A stretch of 64,000 bases of DNA from Angiostrongylus vasorum (taxonomy: Eukaryota > Nematoda > Chromadorea > Rhabditida > Metastrongylidae). A program made the translations under genes and the position numbers. The stretch is taken from assembly GCA_018806985.1 (NCBI GenBank), contig JADANN010000427.1, forward strand, positions 1 through 64,000. The letters run 5' to 3'. This document shows positions 1-11,180 of this stretch, piece by piece; position 1 is the first letter of the stretch, and the number at the start of each line of letters is the position of its first letter. The notes under the pieces were generated by a model. That model was not told where the DNA came from, searched no databases, and saw nothing but the letters and a program-made list of their open reading frames with translations.

Positions 1-191
1 AAAGTTTTCGTTTTAAATTCAACGAGGTCGGGAATCTCAGAGGTCTTCGAAACGTCGAACAATCGCGAAAATTTCTTCCTCCCTGACTTCACTCAGGCAA
101 AAGTGTTGAATGTCTAATCCGTTCTTGCTCTGTGAATAATCCGGTCCAGAAAAAAAAGAAGCGTTCCATCCGAGTCTACAGTATTTGCTTA

Positions 192-200
192 GATTTTAGG
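192..200 (+). promoter_or_regulatory. Probable spliced-leader trans-splice acceptor
   Basis: The pyrimidine-rich stretch ending TTTTAG lies 9 bases before the ATG at 209 and has no upstream coding exon to join. In nematodes this layout is typical of a spliced-leader acceptor. The distance and sequence are seen; the trans-splicing is inferred. Confidence 0.5.
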
Positions 201-208
201 AGCCAAAC

Positions 209-2740
209 ATGAATAGTGCTGCAAACGTGGCGAAAATTCTGGCCTTTCTCATTTCGCTGCAAGCCATAGTTTCGACAGTGCTGGGATGTGGAGTAATGCC
301 ACCCGGTCAAGGTATTGAAAACAAAGTTGTCATTGCAGTAGACACCTTTCCAGTGTTAGATTTAAACTCGTCAGCGTTAGACAGACTGAGTAGATCTAGC
401 TTTTCATCACTAGTCAGGAGCTGTTCTAGTACGAACGGTTTCATAAAAATATTCTTAGTTTTGAGTCGCAGAAGAAGAAAACGAAACTGAGCCCTAGGAA
501 ATAAGTCCAAACAGTACTATTTAAATTTTAATTATTCGCGCTAAAACTACGGAATCTGTTGCAGCAAGTACTAGGAACTTTAACCTGACCGGCTTCACCT
601 TGCCTACAGCAATGGTTTTCTCTACCACAGCGAGTGTCCCTGCCAGAGTTCCTGGCATTGCAACTAGCATGGCTGGAGCTCAGACATTTGTGTCACGTAT
701 TGTAATGCAAGCGGTGAGTTAACATTTCTTAGCTTTCAAGTCTTTTTTCGCAGTTTCTGGATTTGTGATGGAAGTAAATTTAAATATTCAGAAATTTCGT
801 CAGCGTTTTAGCTTCAACACGGTTTTTTGGCATTGTATGAGTTGACATGATAGAAAAACTTCAATACAAATGCTACCATCTAGTGAAGAAGTCTGTTCTT
901 GAGGTCACTGATGTCCTGGAACGCCAAGGTCGTGGTGCTGGCCTCCCTGATGCTATAATCGCGATCATTTTGGGTCAGCTCACTGTTCAGATCAATTATG
1001 CTCCGTTAGAATGCCAGCAAGTAACCGTTAACCAAAATCCAGCAATGGCTTGTAAGTCTTTAAGTACTAGAATTAATTGTGTACCGTCAAACTGTAAGGC
1101 ACAAGGACATTCAGATTGCACACAATTTGTTCACTGCTGTTTTGAAAATCGTTTAAATTAGGCGGAGATGCGTAAATGAATTAGCTTTGGAAGAAAGGTT
1201 TAATGTCTTTCGCTCGTCGTATTTTTTTTAGATTTCCTAAAGAGCTGGAGCCTTCAGGGCAATGTATACACTGAATTGTCCGATCATTACTATTCCTATT
1301 AGTGTTAATATTATTTTCATTTGCTGTAGTTATTACCGTTAGTATTATTCCCAGTGCTTTTTGCGCCTTATTGTTCTTTTTATTACTCGTTGAGATCAGT
1401 AGTTGGATGACGCTAAATTAGTGGTGCTGAGCATCATCAGCACGATTCTGGCTTGAATACTTCCGGGATCACAAGCCTTTCTTCTCTCCAAGGTGAAAAA
1501 AATTGCTACTAGACTTGTCCGGATCCAGGTCACTCGTTCAAATTCACTCAGGAACCCTCTAGCACAGCTATCCCAGGATTCGAGGTAGAAACGAGACGAC
1601 CAGCACTTAACGTTATTTAAGAAGGAGAACAAAAATCGTCAAACAGCAGTCTAAGCCACATGAAAATCTGAATATCTCTGCGGACGATGTTTGCGAGGAA
1701 ACGAAATGGATGCAAATAGTGCTACCCTCCATCGAATATATGATGGCATGTTCTGTCACTAACAGTGCACTATCCAGACTGTTCAGCTTAAAGCTTGCAT
1801 CCCACCGCGTTGCTCTTCTCAAGCAAATTGAAGTAAACAAGGAAAATAGCCGTCTAGATATACTACCACCTTTTCAATAGCGATTGTGACGAAGTGGATT
1901 CTGCCGCAGGCATTGAACTTAAAGTAGGTGCAGATGGCGAGCTGTTCTGAAAGAAGTTGTGAACCATGTGAAGTGCTCAGCTTTCGCCACTTTCAATTTT
2001 CTCCTGTGTAAATTGGATTTTCTACCTCGTACCCCTTCATTTAGCTCTAACAAATAGATTATTTTTACTTTCAAGAAGAAATTTTAGGAGTTCCAGCCAA
2101 GCTTGGTCGCATTTATTAGTGCGAAATAGTACGAAGCCGAGAGAACAAAGGCTATGGATAAGAAATTCCAATCGTCTTCTAGCAAGAGCACGTTTTCCAA
2201 AAAATTCTTCAAATCGATGAAGTTTTGCTTACTTTAAAGCATTGTCATTGAAAAGATTTGAATACTCAACACAACATTTTTGAATAAGTGAGACACAAGT
2301 CGGGGAAACACGGAAAACATCACCGACCAAATTGACATTCGTATTTGATTGAGTGTTTAATGGTTGCAAACGTTTGAATAAAAAGGTTACTTGCAGTTAT
2401 GAGAGGCATGATGATTCCACACTGCATCATCGTTGGCAACACGGTGACATCTTTATGCGCTGCAATGATGGCTAATGATAACTGTGACATAAGTATGAAC
2501 ATGAATATCGGAACCATTCCTCCCGAGCCTTTGTCAATTTCTGGAAGCCTCACGGTTTGAATTGCTTTTTTTTCTGTAAAAATTCATTTTAAAAGAAAGA
2601 GAATTGTCTAGACCACAAACATCATCATGGCGAACTGGTCGAGAGAGATGTGGCAAAGTGTCGTTGACAGAGCGGTTCGAATGCTGGCATCGGGTCCATT
2701 TGGAGCGAACTTCTTCTCGGCGGTAGCGACCGTCACCTAA
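209..2740 (+). CDS. Family A secreted protein of unknown function, five exons, 228 aa
   Basis: Exons are 209-311, 565-713, 904-1051, 2397-2554 and 2612-2740; the phases agree and give one open frame of 228 codons plus TAA. All four introns are GT-AG (253, 190, 1345 and 57 bases). Residues 1-26 form a typical signal peptide (hydrophobic core AFLISL), so the product is probably secreted. The mature part has cysteines at 27, 121, 143, 154 and 163 and two N-glycosylation sequons, NLT at 41 and NWS at 194. No transmembrane segment follows the signal. Exon 3 encodes the best conserved block (DVLERQGR to LGQLTVQINY), exon 5 the C-terminal block ending FFSAVATV. Exon borders are confirmed by four partial copies in this window that break homology at the same places. 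I recognise it only as a nematode-type secreted family; no enzyme motif is visible. A poly(A) signal follows. Within intron 3 (1052-2396) I see no extra exon. Confidence 0.82.
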
Positions 2741-2807
2741 AACGCGAACTGAACTGTAAAACCCTCTGAAGTAAACTGTGCCTCTATGTGAATTACTTTA
2801 CAAAAAT

Positions 2808-2813
2808 AATAAA
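2808..2813 (+). terminator. Poly(A) signal AATAAA of the family A gene
   Basis: AATAAA lies 68 bases after the stop codon at 2740, a normal spacing for a nematode 3' UTR. Confidence 0.6.
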
Positions 2814-3069
2814 CTCGTGAAAAGTGTGTTAAATTAATTGATTTATGTGGAAAAAAGAGTTTGCAACTTGATAAATAGTTAGTGGTAGCGTTATTGGCCG
2901 GTTTGAAAATTCCTACTTAAAAAGTGCCCGCAGGAAAACGTTCCTTTTTCGTAGTTGAAAAAATGCTCACATTCTCGCTTCGCAATTGCCTATAGAAAAA
3001 CTCGTAAAAAGAGGAATATTAAGACAAAATAATAGAAGATTGGGAACAAATAAAGGTTGATCACCGGTG

Positions 3070-3960
3070 AACACTTGACTCTCTATCGTTATGGAAATGC
3101 TCCATAAACTTAGAAAAAAAATGCATTCTCGCTTTCGTCGAGCAAATTGTTTTGTGAAGCTGTGACTGTCGTATGGCTGTTCTACAACGCTGATTGGATA
3201 ACGTTTAGAAAGGGATCATGTCTCCTGATATCATTTTCCTCCATCTTTCACACGTCTCCTTTCTTCACCATCTTTCGATTTTCTTCGCCCTCGATATTTG
3301 TCATGGTGTTAAAAGAACCTTCCGAAACCATCCACATTTTGGTGCTCATGAATTATCATGAACACATATTTTTTCGTAACTGCCTTTTCCACAAGCGCTG
3401 TGGAAAATGATAAGCCAAAATAGAAGTGAAGAACATTCGACCTTAGCGTGACGTTATGGTTCGGGTCATATACAAATTTTAAGTGCTCACTGGGAAATCC
3501 CTGTTTGACTTAGGCATTTTCTAATGCTTCCATCCTGACAAACTCAAACATCTTTGTGTGGACAAAAGTGAGAAATACTAGCATTATGTGCTTTCATGAC
3601 AGTTCACCTCCCTTTATTTTGTCTCGATATACTTTGCGGTGCACCACTTCGCCACTTTCGGTAACATCTCGCCGTTGTTCGGTCTTGTATGGCTTTTTTA
3701 GTGATGAGAGAGCATGTCGAACCTCGGATGTTCAGCTATTGGAAAGACACATCCTGCCTGCTGTGAAAAATCACTCATTCTACTCGTTTGCCCATTATTC
3801 TTCACGTGTTGTTGTTTTTCGTAAATTGTTAACACCACAGTCTCTCGTGTGCCTTTTGAGATTTGCTACTGTATTAAATATGCAAACCACTTGAGTAGCA
3901 ATGCTTTCGAAAATGACTAAAATTTTGTGCATAAATAGCTTTTTAAAAACGCATTTTAAT
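3070..3960 (+). repeat. R element, head missing
   Basis: One of five related copies (others at 46130-46850 minus, 50685-51510 plus, 52831-53640 plus, 60640-61605 minus). The full copies start with a tRNA-like A/B box head; this one begins inside the body near TTATGGAAATG. The short reading frames here are not shared intact between copies, so I treat it as a non-coding dispersed repeat. It lies just 3' of the family A gene, as in the right-hand arm. Confidence 0.6.
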
Positions 3961-3978
3961 CCCAACAAAGATCAGAAT

Positions 3979-4352
3979 CCTCCCAATGGTTTACCACCTC
4001 ATCGTGGCTAGGAGGTATTTCCTGGGTGTAGGGACGGTGATGTACAGCGGGGGATTCATACCCACGGCAGGGTCTCACAAGCCGAGAAGGAATCCTGCGT
4101 TTTCACCAATAAGCCCATCTTAGAGTAGGGCAATACCAAGATCCGCTACCATCCTGTTATCAATTCTCCTTCTGATTTACACGGGCGGCGGCTGCTTCTG
4201 GTGGTGACGACCTGTGGCAAACTTTTGGCCAGGCTGACATCGGGACTCCCTGTGATATTCAATGGCTAAGCTAGCAAAGCTCCAAAAAAAATGGAGATTA
4301 TTCTGGGGCCCGCACATCCAGTGATTATGGGCCATCCAACTATCCAAATAAG
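3979..4352 (+). mobile_element. Short RTE-derived non-autonomous element (HRU copy 1)
   Basis: A roughly 375-base unit starting CCTCCCAATGG and ending in CCATCCAACTATCCAAATA. It is flanked by a short imperfect direct repeat, AAAGATCAGAAT and AAAGATTAGAGT, which looks like a target-site duplication. The homologous place at about 45970-46010 lacks the insertion and has a single copy of that target. The 3' end resembles the 3' end of an RTE LINE (see 51510-51835). It has no open frame of its own. Confidence 0.75.
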
Positions 4353-5239
4353 TAAAGATTAGAGTTACTTGTCGGTGTTTCTTTTCTTCTAGTTTCGTAC
4401 TATTTTGTCCTTACGACGACTGTAGCTAGACCTGCCTAGATCTCTTAAAATTGCTTGCTAAAAGTAGAAATAATTTATCTGTTAAAGGTGTGTGGACAAG
4501 TACCCAGAAGAGTATTCCACTCGTGCAGAAGAAGGTTGAACCAGGCGAAATTTGAGCTTTTCACTCAGTTCACCGATTTCTTCCTGACCACTTCACCGTC
4601 CTCATCTACCGTTTCCACTTTGATATCTTTCGGTGGAATTCATTTTTTCATATATGCTGTTAAAATGCTGTACTAAATCGAAATTGGTTTTTCTACTTAT
4701 TTGCTTCATTTTGGCTAGGAATAATGAAACGTCGGCTAGAGATGCAGGCATTATCCTGGACTGTCTCTACAATACATTATAGGAGACATTTTTTCACGAT
4801 GCGATATCACTCATTGTGCGGATGCTAGCACTTCCTGCATTCTCTTTCTTTCCTTGCATCCATAACTGTTGGTCTTTGGATTTCCAACTGACTTTAACTG
4901 CTGTTCATGGATTTCGTTCCTTTTCCAGGATATCGGTGAGTGCTAGTCAAGGAGACCTTCCCTGGATCGTTGGAATAGCCGTCAAAGGGAGGAACCCAGA
5001 TTTTCATTACAAGTAGTGGTCAACTGTTGTGGTAGCAGGGAGTGAGTAAATCCCAGGCAAGTCTGCTGTCAATTTCTCGCGCTTCCAAAGATAGGGGTCC
5101 TTGGCAGGCCTCTAGAGGAGGAACGAGGGATAGGCCTTAGGTTCATTGAACAATACCACTACCTATGTTGCTCGCGCTCAATAAGGATGCTCCAAACTAA
5201 TATTAACTGTCAATATTCTTTTTTATTTTACGTGTTCCG

Positions 5240-5530
5240 TCACCACATATGCTGTGACGATCCCATCACTTCTTGCATTCGATTCGTTTTCACTCTCCTT
5301 CAAGCTTCACGATGGTGTTGGGCAATTTCGTGTTGTTGCGGTTGTTGCTTGAGGATTTCGTCTTCTCTATGGATGTCGTAACATGCTAGTCGAGTCGACT
5401 CTCCTTGAAATATTGAAGATAACCGCAGTGAGGGTTCCCACGTGGATTGGAGGAAAGCGTTGGAGAAGTGATCGAACGAGAACCTTCGTCTTCTGATCGA
5501 CTACGTCGCTAACCACTGCGCTCTTCTCTC
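5240..5530 (-). mobile_element. SINE-A, tRNA-headed
   Basis: Read on the minus strand it starts with a tRNA-like A box (AGTGGTTAGCGACG) and a B-box-like GTTCGATC about 35 bases on, followed by a body shared with 15755-16035 (minus) and 44841-45135 (plus). It encodes nothing. RNA polymerase III transcription is expected for this class but not shown. Confidence 0.65.
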
Positions 5531-5842
5531 CGCATTAATAATTAATAACGATGGCAAAAACAGTGATTTTGAAATACCGATATATAAATTTCGCTTAAAA
5601 CACTTTTTTTAAAGGCACTCTTAGAACACAAGCAATAAAATGCAGAAAACATAGTTTTAAGACTCTCCCCTCGTATCTAAGCCATTTCCACGTTTCTCAC
5701 AAGTGACGATTTTTCGTAACGACATTGAAGGCAACGTAGTTCTTCTAAGTGCCCTTTTGCGCCAAATGTGTGCACTACCGAACTTCTAGCCGAACTGAAA
5801 GTTACAATTCATATCTGGTCGTTGGTTAACAGCTACTAGCTA

Positions 5843-6241
5843 TCATTCCGGTGTTTCACGTCCAATCACAACTTTGAGTTGATCCGAAATGATCGCGAAT
5901 ATGGCATCAGAGAGGATGTCCCAATCAGCTTGCCGTTTTAAAACATCGGAGACCTGAAGAACGTAACTTTTCCACAAGTTTGAAGAGATTCTTTAAAAAG
6001 TGTTTTACCTACTTGGTTACTAGGACACCCGTCCTCACTGTTTGTGCCGCCCCCAGCATAATCTCCATCTCTCGGAGTAAAGCTGGTTTAGCCATTGTGT
6101 TTCCGTGTAACTCCGAGGTCAGCCTGCCCAAACTCTGACCCAGGTCGTCACCACAGCAGTCAATAATGTTTGCTATGGTAGAAAAGGCCGTGGCTTCAGG
6201 CAAAATGAAATCGGTGTTACGGTGAAGTTTCCTAGTGATTT
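5843..6241 (-). pseudogene. Family A pseudogene, exons 2 (partial) and 3
   Basis: Exon 2 begins at 6241 after TTGCAG and is recognisable to about 6175, where it is cut and joined to the 3' part of an RTE-derived insertion (6005-6175). Exon 3 (5843-5953) follows a good TTCTTCAG acceptor and reads VSDVLKRQ to a TGA stop after about 36 residues, lacking the LECQQ end. No exons 4-5 or convincing exon 1 are present. The closest relative is 43978-44790. It cannot make the family protein. Confidence 0.7.
6005..6175 (-). mobile_element. HRU 3' portion fused to a family A exon
   Basis: The 3' half of the HRU element (GTGGTGACGACCTGGG to TAACCAAG, minus strand). In the related locus 44225-44608 the whole element sits in intron 2; here a deletion removed its 5' half plus the end of exon 2. 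Confidence 0.65.
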
Positions 6242-6299
6242 CTGCAACGAAATTCCTTAGTTCTTGTGGTGAAATAATTAAAGATTAAATAATTCTGTT

Positions 6300-6510
6300 G
6301 AGTGTTGTCACTTTTTGTTTACTGGCTATGGCAGGGTGTGATGTGAAATATAACCGCAATGAATCTGAGATGTTTGCAATACTCCGATCGCAGGTGTCTG
6401 CGGCGGAGACCGAACCTCGTTATTACATTTTCTTGGGGCCAAGTACTTCACCACCACACCATGCCGGTCTTTGTATCGTCTTTCTCTCAACCGTATTTAA
6501 CCTATCGGTG
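6300..6510 (-). repeat. Single arm of a foldback/SINE family
   Basis: Matches the outer arm of the paired elements at 17236-17765, 18640-19025 and 50355-50650: GATGTGAAATATAACC, then a tRNA-like segment read on the minus strand. Only one arm is present. Confidence 0.55.
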
Positions 6511-6534
6511 CTATAACCGACCACCTTTTGAATG

Positions 6535-7560
6535 TATTTTTCTAAACGATAACAAGACTCATTGTATCGCGAAAGTTCAAGAGAACGCTTTGTTTCATTT
6601 TCATCGATTTAAAGGAGGTTTTTTGACTCATTTGAGAGAGAAGCAGTCCTAGAAGCCCTGGACTGTCAGGATATCTCTGCGCAGTGCTATTAAATTTTTT
6701 TCGCGGACTGTATAAAACATTTTCGCAACCAAAATATCACCATTCTACAGCGATGTTGATACTGACGTTAAAAGAAGGGTTGTGCAAGGCGATACCACCT
6801 CGCCAAAATTATTTACTGCCAGCTACGAAAACGTCATGTAGAATAGAATAATATCGGAGTGAAAATGGATGGTTGGCGATTGCACATCTTCGCAATGCTG
6901 GAGACATCGTTCTTATAACCCTCAAACATTATCCAAGCGAAATAAATGCTTGCCCACATTGACAAAGCCTCTGGAATAGCTTTGCCATCGACTAAATCTC
7001 ACAAAAACGACTCTCACAGATCGGTTACTAGATGTAATGAAGAGAACAAGGAACACCTAACTCACTGCCCACCTTTTTAGCGTCCACGATTCTTTCTGCC
7101 TTAACGTCTCTGTCATAAACCTGGTCGATGCGTAAGCGGTATGAAAGACCACATAGAGTTGTGCAATGCGCAGTCAAAAGGGCCGTGCTAGGAGTATTCA
7201 GTGTCACACGAGTAATGGAAGAAATCCGAATCTCGGGACCTACGTCAGCGATCAAGAACTAGGGACGGAGGTCTATACGCCGAGCTACTAAAGGTGGATC
7301 GGACACGCAATGCGTATAAACGAAAACAACCGATGGACAAGGCCTGTTAATGACTGGATTTCTCGGGATATCAAACATGATGCGGAAAGACCACCGACTC
7401 GGTGGTCAGAATTCTCTTCGAAAACCCTGGAAAGGAGTATGATAGACAGCGAGTTTTTAGAGCGAGCAGAACCCACTGGGCTACAGTTGCACGTTACAAT
7501 TGAAAATGGAAGATATACTGGCGCCGGCACGAGTCGCTCGGCTATCTGCAGGGAGACAGG
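6535..7560 (+). pseudogene. RTE-A LINE fragment: RT domain to C-terminus, broken
   Basis: A 5'-truncated RTE-type non-LTR retrotransposon. Recognisable pieces in order are the RT finger (TRLI, FIDLK), the segment around VKRRVVQGDT at about 6770, the catalytic loop near 6880-6910 where the FADD box is destroyed, and the C-terminal part at 7310-7545 with WTRPVNDW and RPPTRWSEF. Stops and frameshifts are frequent. No intact endonuclease or RT remains, so it is dead. It is followed directly by a second RTE subfamily. Confidence 0.8.
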
Positions 7561-7829
7561 TTATGGGAATTGTTAGGCAGAAAAAATGATTGGATGCAGT
7601 TCAAAAACAATCCAATTTGAAAGAAGTGCCGTCGAAATATTTGTAGCTATAATGTTCCCCTATCTGCGCTGTTGAACTAGGCAGGGACTATCATTGCATC
7701 CTGCCATGATATGGAATTGATAACGAAAATGTTATACACCAATCTTTTTTCGTTCCATAATCCCCCGATAGGGTACCCCGGAACTACCTCTGATGAAAAA
7801 CTTACCGGGCTTTCTGACCTATAAGGTTG

Positions 7830-8690
7830 CAATAGCAAACATGAAGAAGGCAAAGCTCTAGGGATCGATAAATCACCGCCGACTTTCCATAGAACTGGAG
7901 GCAACAAATTACGGGTAGTTGTCGCAACCCGCATAACATCATGCCACTACAAAGGGAAAACCTTCGACTCGCGGAGAGCATCACGCACTTTAATCCTGCC
8001 TAAGAAGGATGGTCATAGAAATCTTTCTTAACTGTTGTCCGATCTGCTTGTTTAGTGTAGTTTACGAGCTATTCACGATGATTGTTCTTTGCTCATATAG
8101 AAAACCTTGGGTGAGACGCAGCTAGTTCAGCAAGCAGGATTCCGGTAGAGGTTCTGTTGCATGAATCACGTCCAAGCCGTGGTCATGGAGTAAGTCGGGA
8201 ATGCTATCTCACTTTTGTCTTTAACCTTTATCGAAAACGAGAAATGGTTTGACTACGCCGAAGCGAATGCGATCCTATCAGCATACGTCGAACAAAGAAT
8301 GAGTCGTTTCCATACAAGAACTCTAAGCGCCCGTTATCGGAAATGTTCCACAAAAATACAGCTTTTCATTGGCTCCTCAGTCTACCAATAAAAAATGAAT
8401 TCCCACAGTGTCACACATTTTAGCGAAAGCTGTTTATTGCTACACTGCAGTTGATAAAGAAGTAACTCGATTAGGGACGAGAAAGGCATATGTACTGATG
8501 GAAAATTTCTATCAAATCTTCGTTTCGCGCATGAAATCGTCACGTTTTCTACCAGTGAAACAGAAACGATACTCAGTGAACTGAAACGGAGTGGGAAGAA
8601 AGTTAGACTGCGCAATGAAACGATGGATATTCAGTTTATCAAGAACGCAGAGGGTGATGACGTACATATCGAACAGGATGAACAGGTATA
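7830..8690 (+). pseudogene. RTE-B LINE fragment, reverse transcriptase part
   Basis: A different RTE subfamily from its neighbours. Recognisable blocks are KALGIDK near 7855, a LILPKKDGH block at about 7990, an AGFR-like block at 8140, and at about 8500 DGKFLSNLRFAHEIV, the RT catalytic loop where FADD has become FAHE. The aspartates needed for polymerisation are thus lost, and there are several in-frame stops. The 3' end and endonuclease are missing. Related 3' ends occur at 51510-51835 and 60085-60310, both minus. Confidence 0.7.
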
Positions 8691-8814
8691 GGATTACAAT
8701 AAATATAACTCGCAAATCACTTCCAAACGCTGACAGCAATGTATTGGAATGAAGGAACATAGCGAGATATAATAAAGAGTGGTATAAATAATGGATCTCG
8801 GCCACGGATCTCCC

Positions 8815-11180
8815 TTATATGAGGGTTTCCGAAAGCCGGTTGGTCTCGAGGCTACGTGGCGTGTCTCCAGGTGGCGGATAAGGGAATTAATCGAGGACCA
8901 AAAGCGACCTTTGCTTCTCTGAGACGCAGGTGGATCTAGAGGATGGAGTCCCTGTTTTTGTTGCGCAGATTTGGCACACACTTTCTGTATTTGCTAGGCG
9001 TATTCATGCATGCGTGTGTGGGTGGCTTTTCCGCTTATGCGGATTGTATTCTACGAGTCAGTTGGGCCAAAAGCCTGGGACGGAAACGGAGAGACTGACG
9101 AAATCTCAGGGATATTTCGCGGTGTCTAGATCTCGATGGGCTAAGGTGGCAATCTGTGCTTACAATGTACGCTCACCTGTATCTGAGCCCTCCACGGAGG
9201 ACCTGGTCATCCAGGCAAAAAGGATAAGCTATGGACCGGGCGGGGCGACAAGCCGTAGTTCATTCAACTATTTCTATGATACCGGAGAAGAACTGTTCTT
9301 CAGAACATGCCGTAATAAAGCAGTCGGCGACCTCGTTGTTCTCGACAAAACAGCTTTGGGCACGAACATCGATTCACTCGAGCAACTAACAACCATAGTC
9401 GGACGATTATGGTTGAAGAGGCGTGGATAAATACCGGCTTTGACAGTCTTCGTCATGCACGCACCGACATCTGTGGCGAAAATGAAGTAAAGAGCCTTAT
9501 ACATGAACTGAGAAGCTCTGAATAGAAGACCGTAAATTTATCAAGATCGCCATCGGAGATTTTAACGCTAAGACTGATCACAGAGTAACGTCTGAAGAAC
9601 GCCACATTAACACCCACGAATTAGAATAGAAGGAGCAGTATGAGCCATTGATTGAGTTTATCATGACGACCAAAACCATCCAAAGAAACTCGCAATTCCA
9701 AGCGCTCCACCCTAAACGTTGGGCGTAGGAGTCTCGCAGTGGAGAGTACCATAACGAAATAGACCACATCGTGGTAAACAGAAGGTTTTGCCTAACCGAT
9801 GTCGCTGTTGTCTTAAAATTCCACACGGGATCAGAACCGTCGCCTCCGTCGTGCAAGATTCCATTTCTCGCTGAAAGGAGTAAAAGCCGCTAAATTCATA
9901 GACCGAACTTCCAGAGCCACCACAAACTGGGACTTATTCAAATCAATACTCGGCCGTTGGGAAGATGCCGCTGTCGATAACATCGACGAAGAGTACTATC
10001 GGCTCATTCGACATCTTCACCTTAGCGCTTTGAAAGTTTAGAGTTCGAAAGTTACCGAGAGACATCTCTCTCCAGAAACATTTGAGCTAATACGCCAGCG
10101 TGTAGTCAGACGAGCTACATGCAACCGCGAACTAACGTCCGAACTTGCGAAACAATGCAGACAGACGATAAAAGAAGATCTTCAAGAGAGAAGAGCAGCA
10201 GCAATGGTCGAAACTGCAGAGGCTCGGAAAAGCATTCACAAAGCCAGCCGATGTTTTGCCAATTACAAGACCAGGATCATTGCACTCCGACGTCCAGACA
10301 GAACACTTACAGCGTCCAGAAGAGCAATGGAGGAAACCATTAACAAATACTACTCAGATTTCTTCGATACCCATGTCCACCTTCCGTCATATGAAATAAA
10401 GGAGGATGGTTATGCTGTACCACCTGTTCTCCCTTCCCAAATCCGACGTGCCACTTTCGTCGGTGAAAATATCGAACAACACCAGGTCCGGAGAGGATAA
10501 GATCTGAATTGCTGAAGAACCTACCACCAGTCCTCGTAAACACTTTGGCTCGGGTCTTCACACGTTACCTGTCTGAATGCAAGGACCCTACTCAATGGAA
10601 GACAGCAAGATCGTGCTGATGTTTAAGAAACGTGACCTACATGACATCGGCAACTATCGTCCAATCTGTTTGCTGTCTGTCGTCTACAAACTTTTCGTTT
10701 GAGTCATCCTAAACTGGAATCAAAAACACTGGACGAAGGGCAGGGTTTCGAAAAGAATTTAGTATGATGGACCACATCCACACGATAACAAGACTCATTG
10801 AAGTATCGCGAGAGTACAAAAGACCGCTCTGTCTCACTTTCATCGATTTACAGAAGGCCTTTGATTCAATTGTGATAGAAGCAGTCATGGATGCCCTGGA
10901 TAGTCAAGGAGTCCCCACTCAGTATAAAAAGATTCTTGGTGAGCTGTGAAAAAATTTCACAACAGAGATAACAACAGCAACAAAGACATCACCATTCTAC
11001 AACGATATTAACATCGATGTCAAAAGAGGAGTTAAGCAACGCGGCACCATCTTGCCAAAATTATTTACCGCCACCCTCGAGAACGCCATGCGAACATTCG
11101 AATAGGATAATATGGGAGTGAAAATCGATGATCGGCAGTTACACTATCTTCGCTTAGCTGATGGCATCGTCTTTATAGCA
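8815..11180 (+). pseudogene. RTE-A LINE, longest copy: 5' UTR, endonuclease, RT
   Basis: A non-LTR retrotransposon nearly complete at its 5' side. The leader 8815-9130 is shared with 52150-52830 (minus). The APE-type endonuclease follows: start block ICAYNVRS at 9150, a GDFNAK motif (9555-9575) that is part of the active site, DHIVVNRRF at 9760, and the TGSE region at 9825 where the expected SDHR is altered. A linker rich in Glu/Arg lies at 9880-10350. The RT follows from 10370, with DIGNYRPICLLSV at 10645, HTITRLIEVSREY at 10775, and LRLADG at 11150 in place of FADD. Frameshifts break it into about eight pieces. The C-terminal third is absent. Intact relatives would encode endonuclease plus RT for target-primed reverse transcription. 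Confidence 0.85.

Larger units (their letters stand above)
1..3978 (+). repeat. Left arm of a large inverted duplication
   Basis: This segment holds the family A gene, its 3' flank and the R element in the order A-flank-R. The same order appears on the opposite strand at 60463-64000. The matches include exons, the flank after the gene (around 2930-3050 against 61620-61750) and the boundary where an RTE-derived insertion starts. Homology therefore extends well beyond the coding exons. It probably continues past the left edge. Confidence 0.75.
3070..6245 (+). repeat. Arm of a second inverted duplication (partner 43960-46850)
   Basis: Reading this arm forward and the 43960-46850 arm backward gives the same order: R element, unique flank (4353-5000), SINE-B remnant (about 5050-5180), SINE-A (5240-5530), family A exon 3 and exon 2 on the minus strand. 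Both arms share the SINE-A insertion and an RTE-derived insertion near exon 3, so duplication came after those insertions. Confidence 0.7.
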
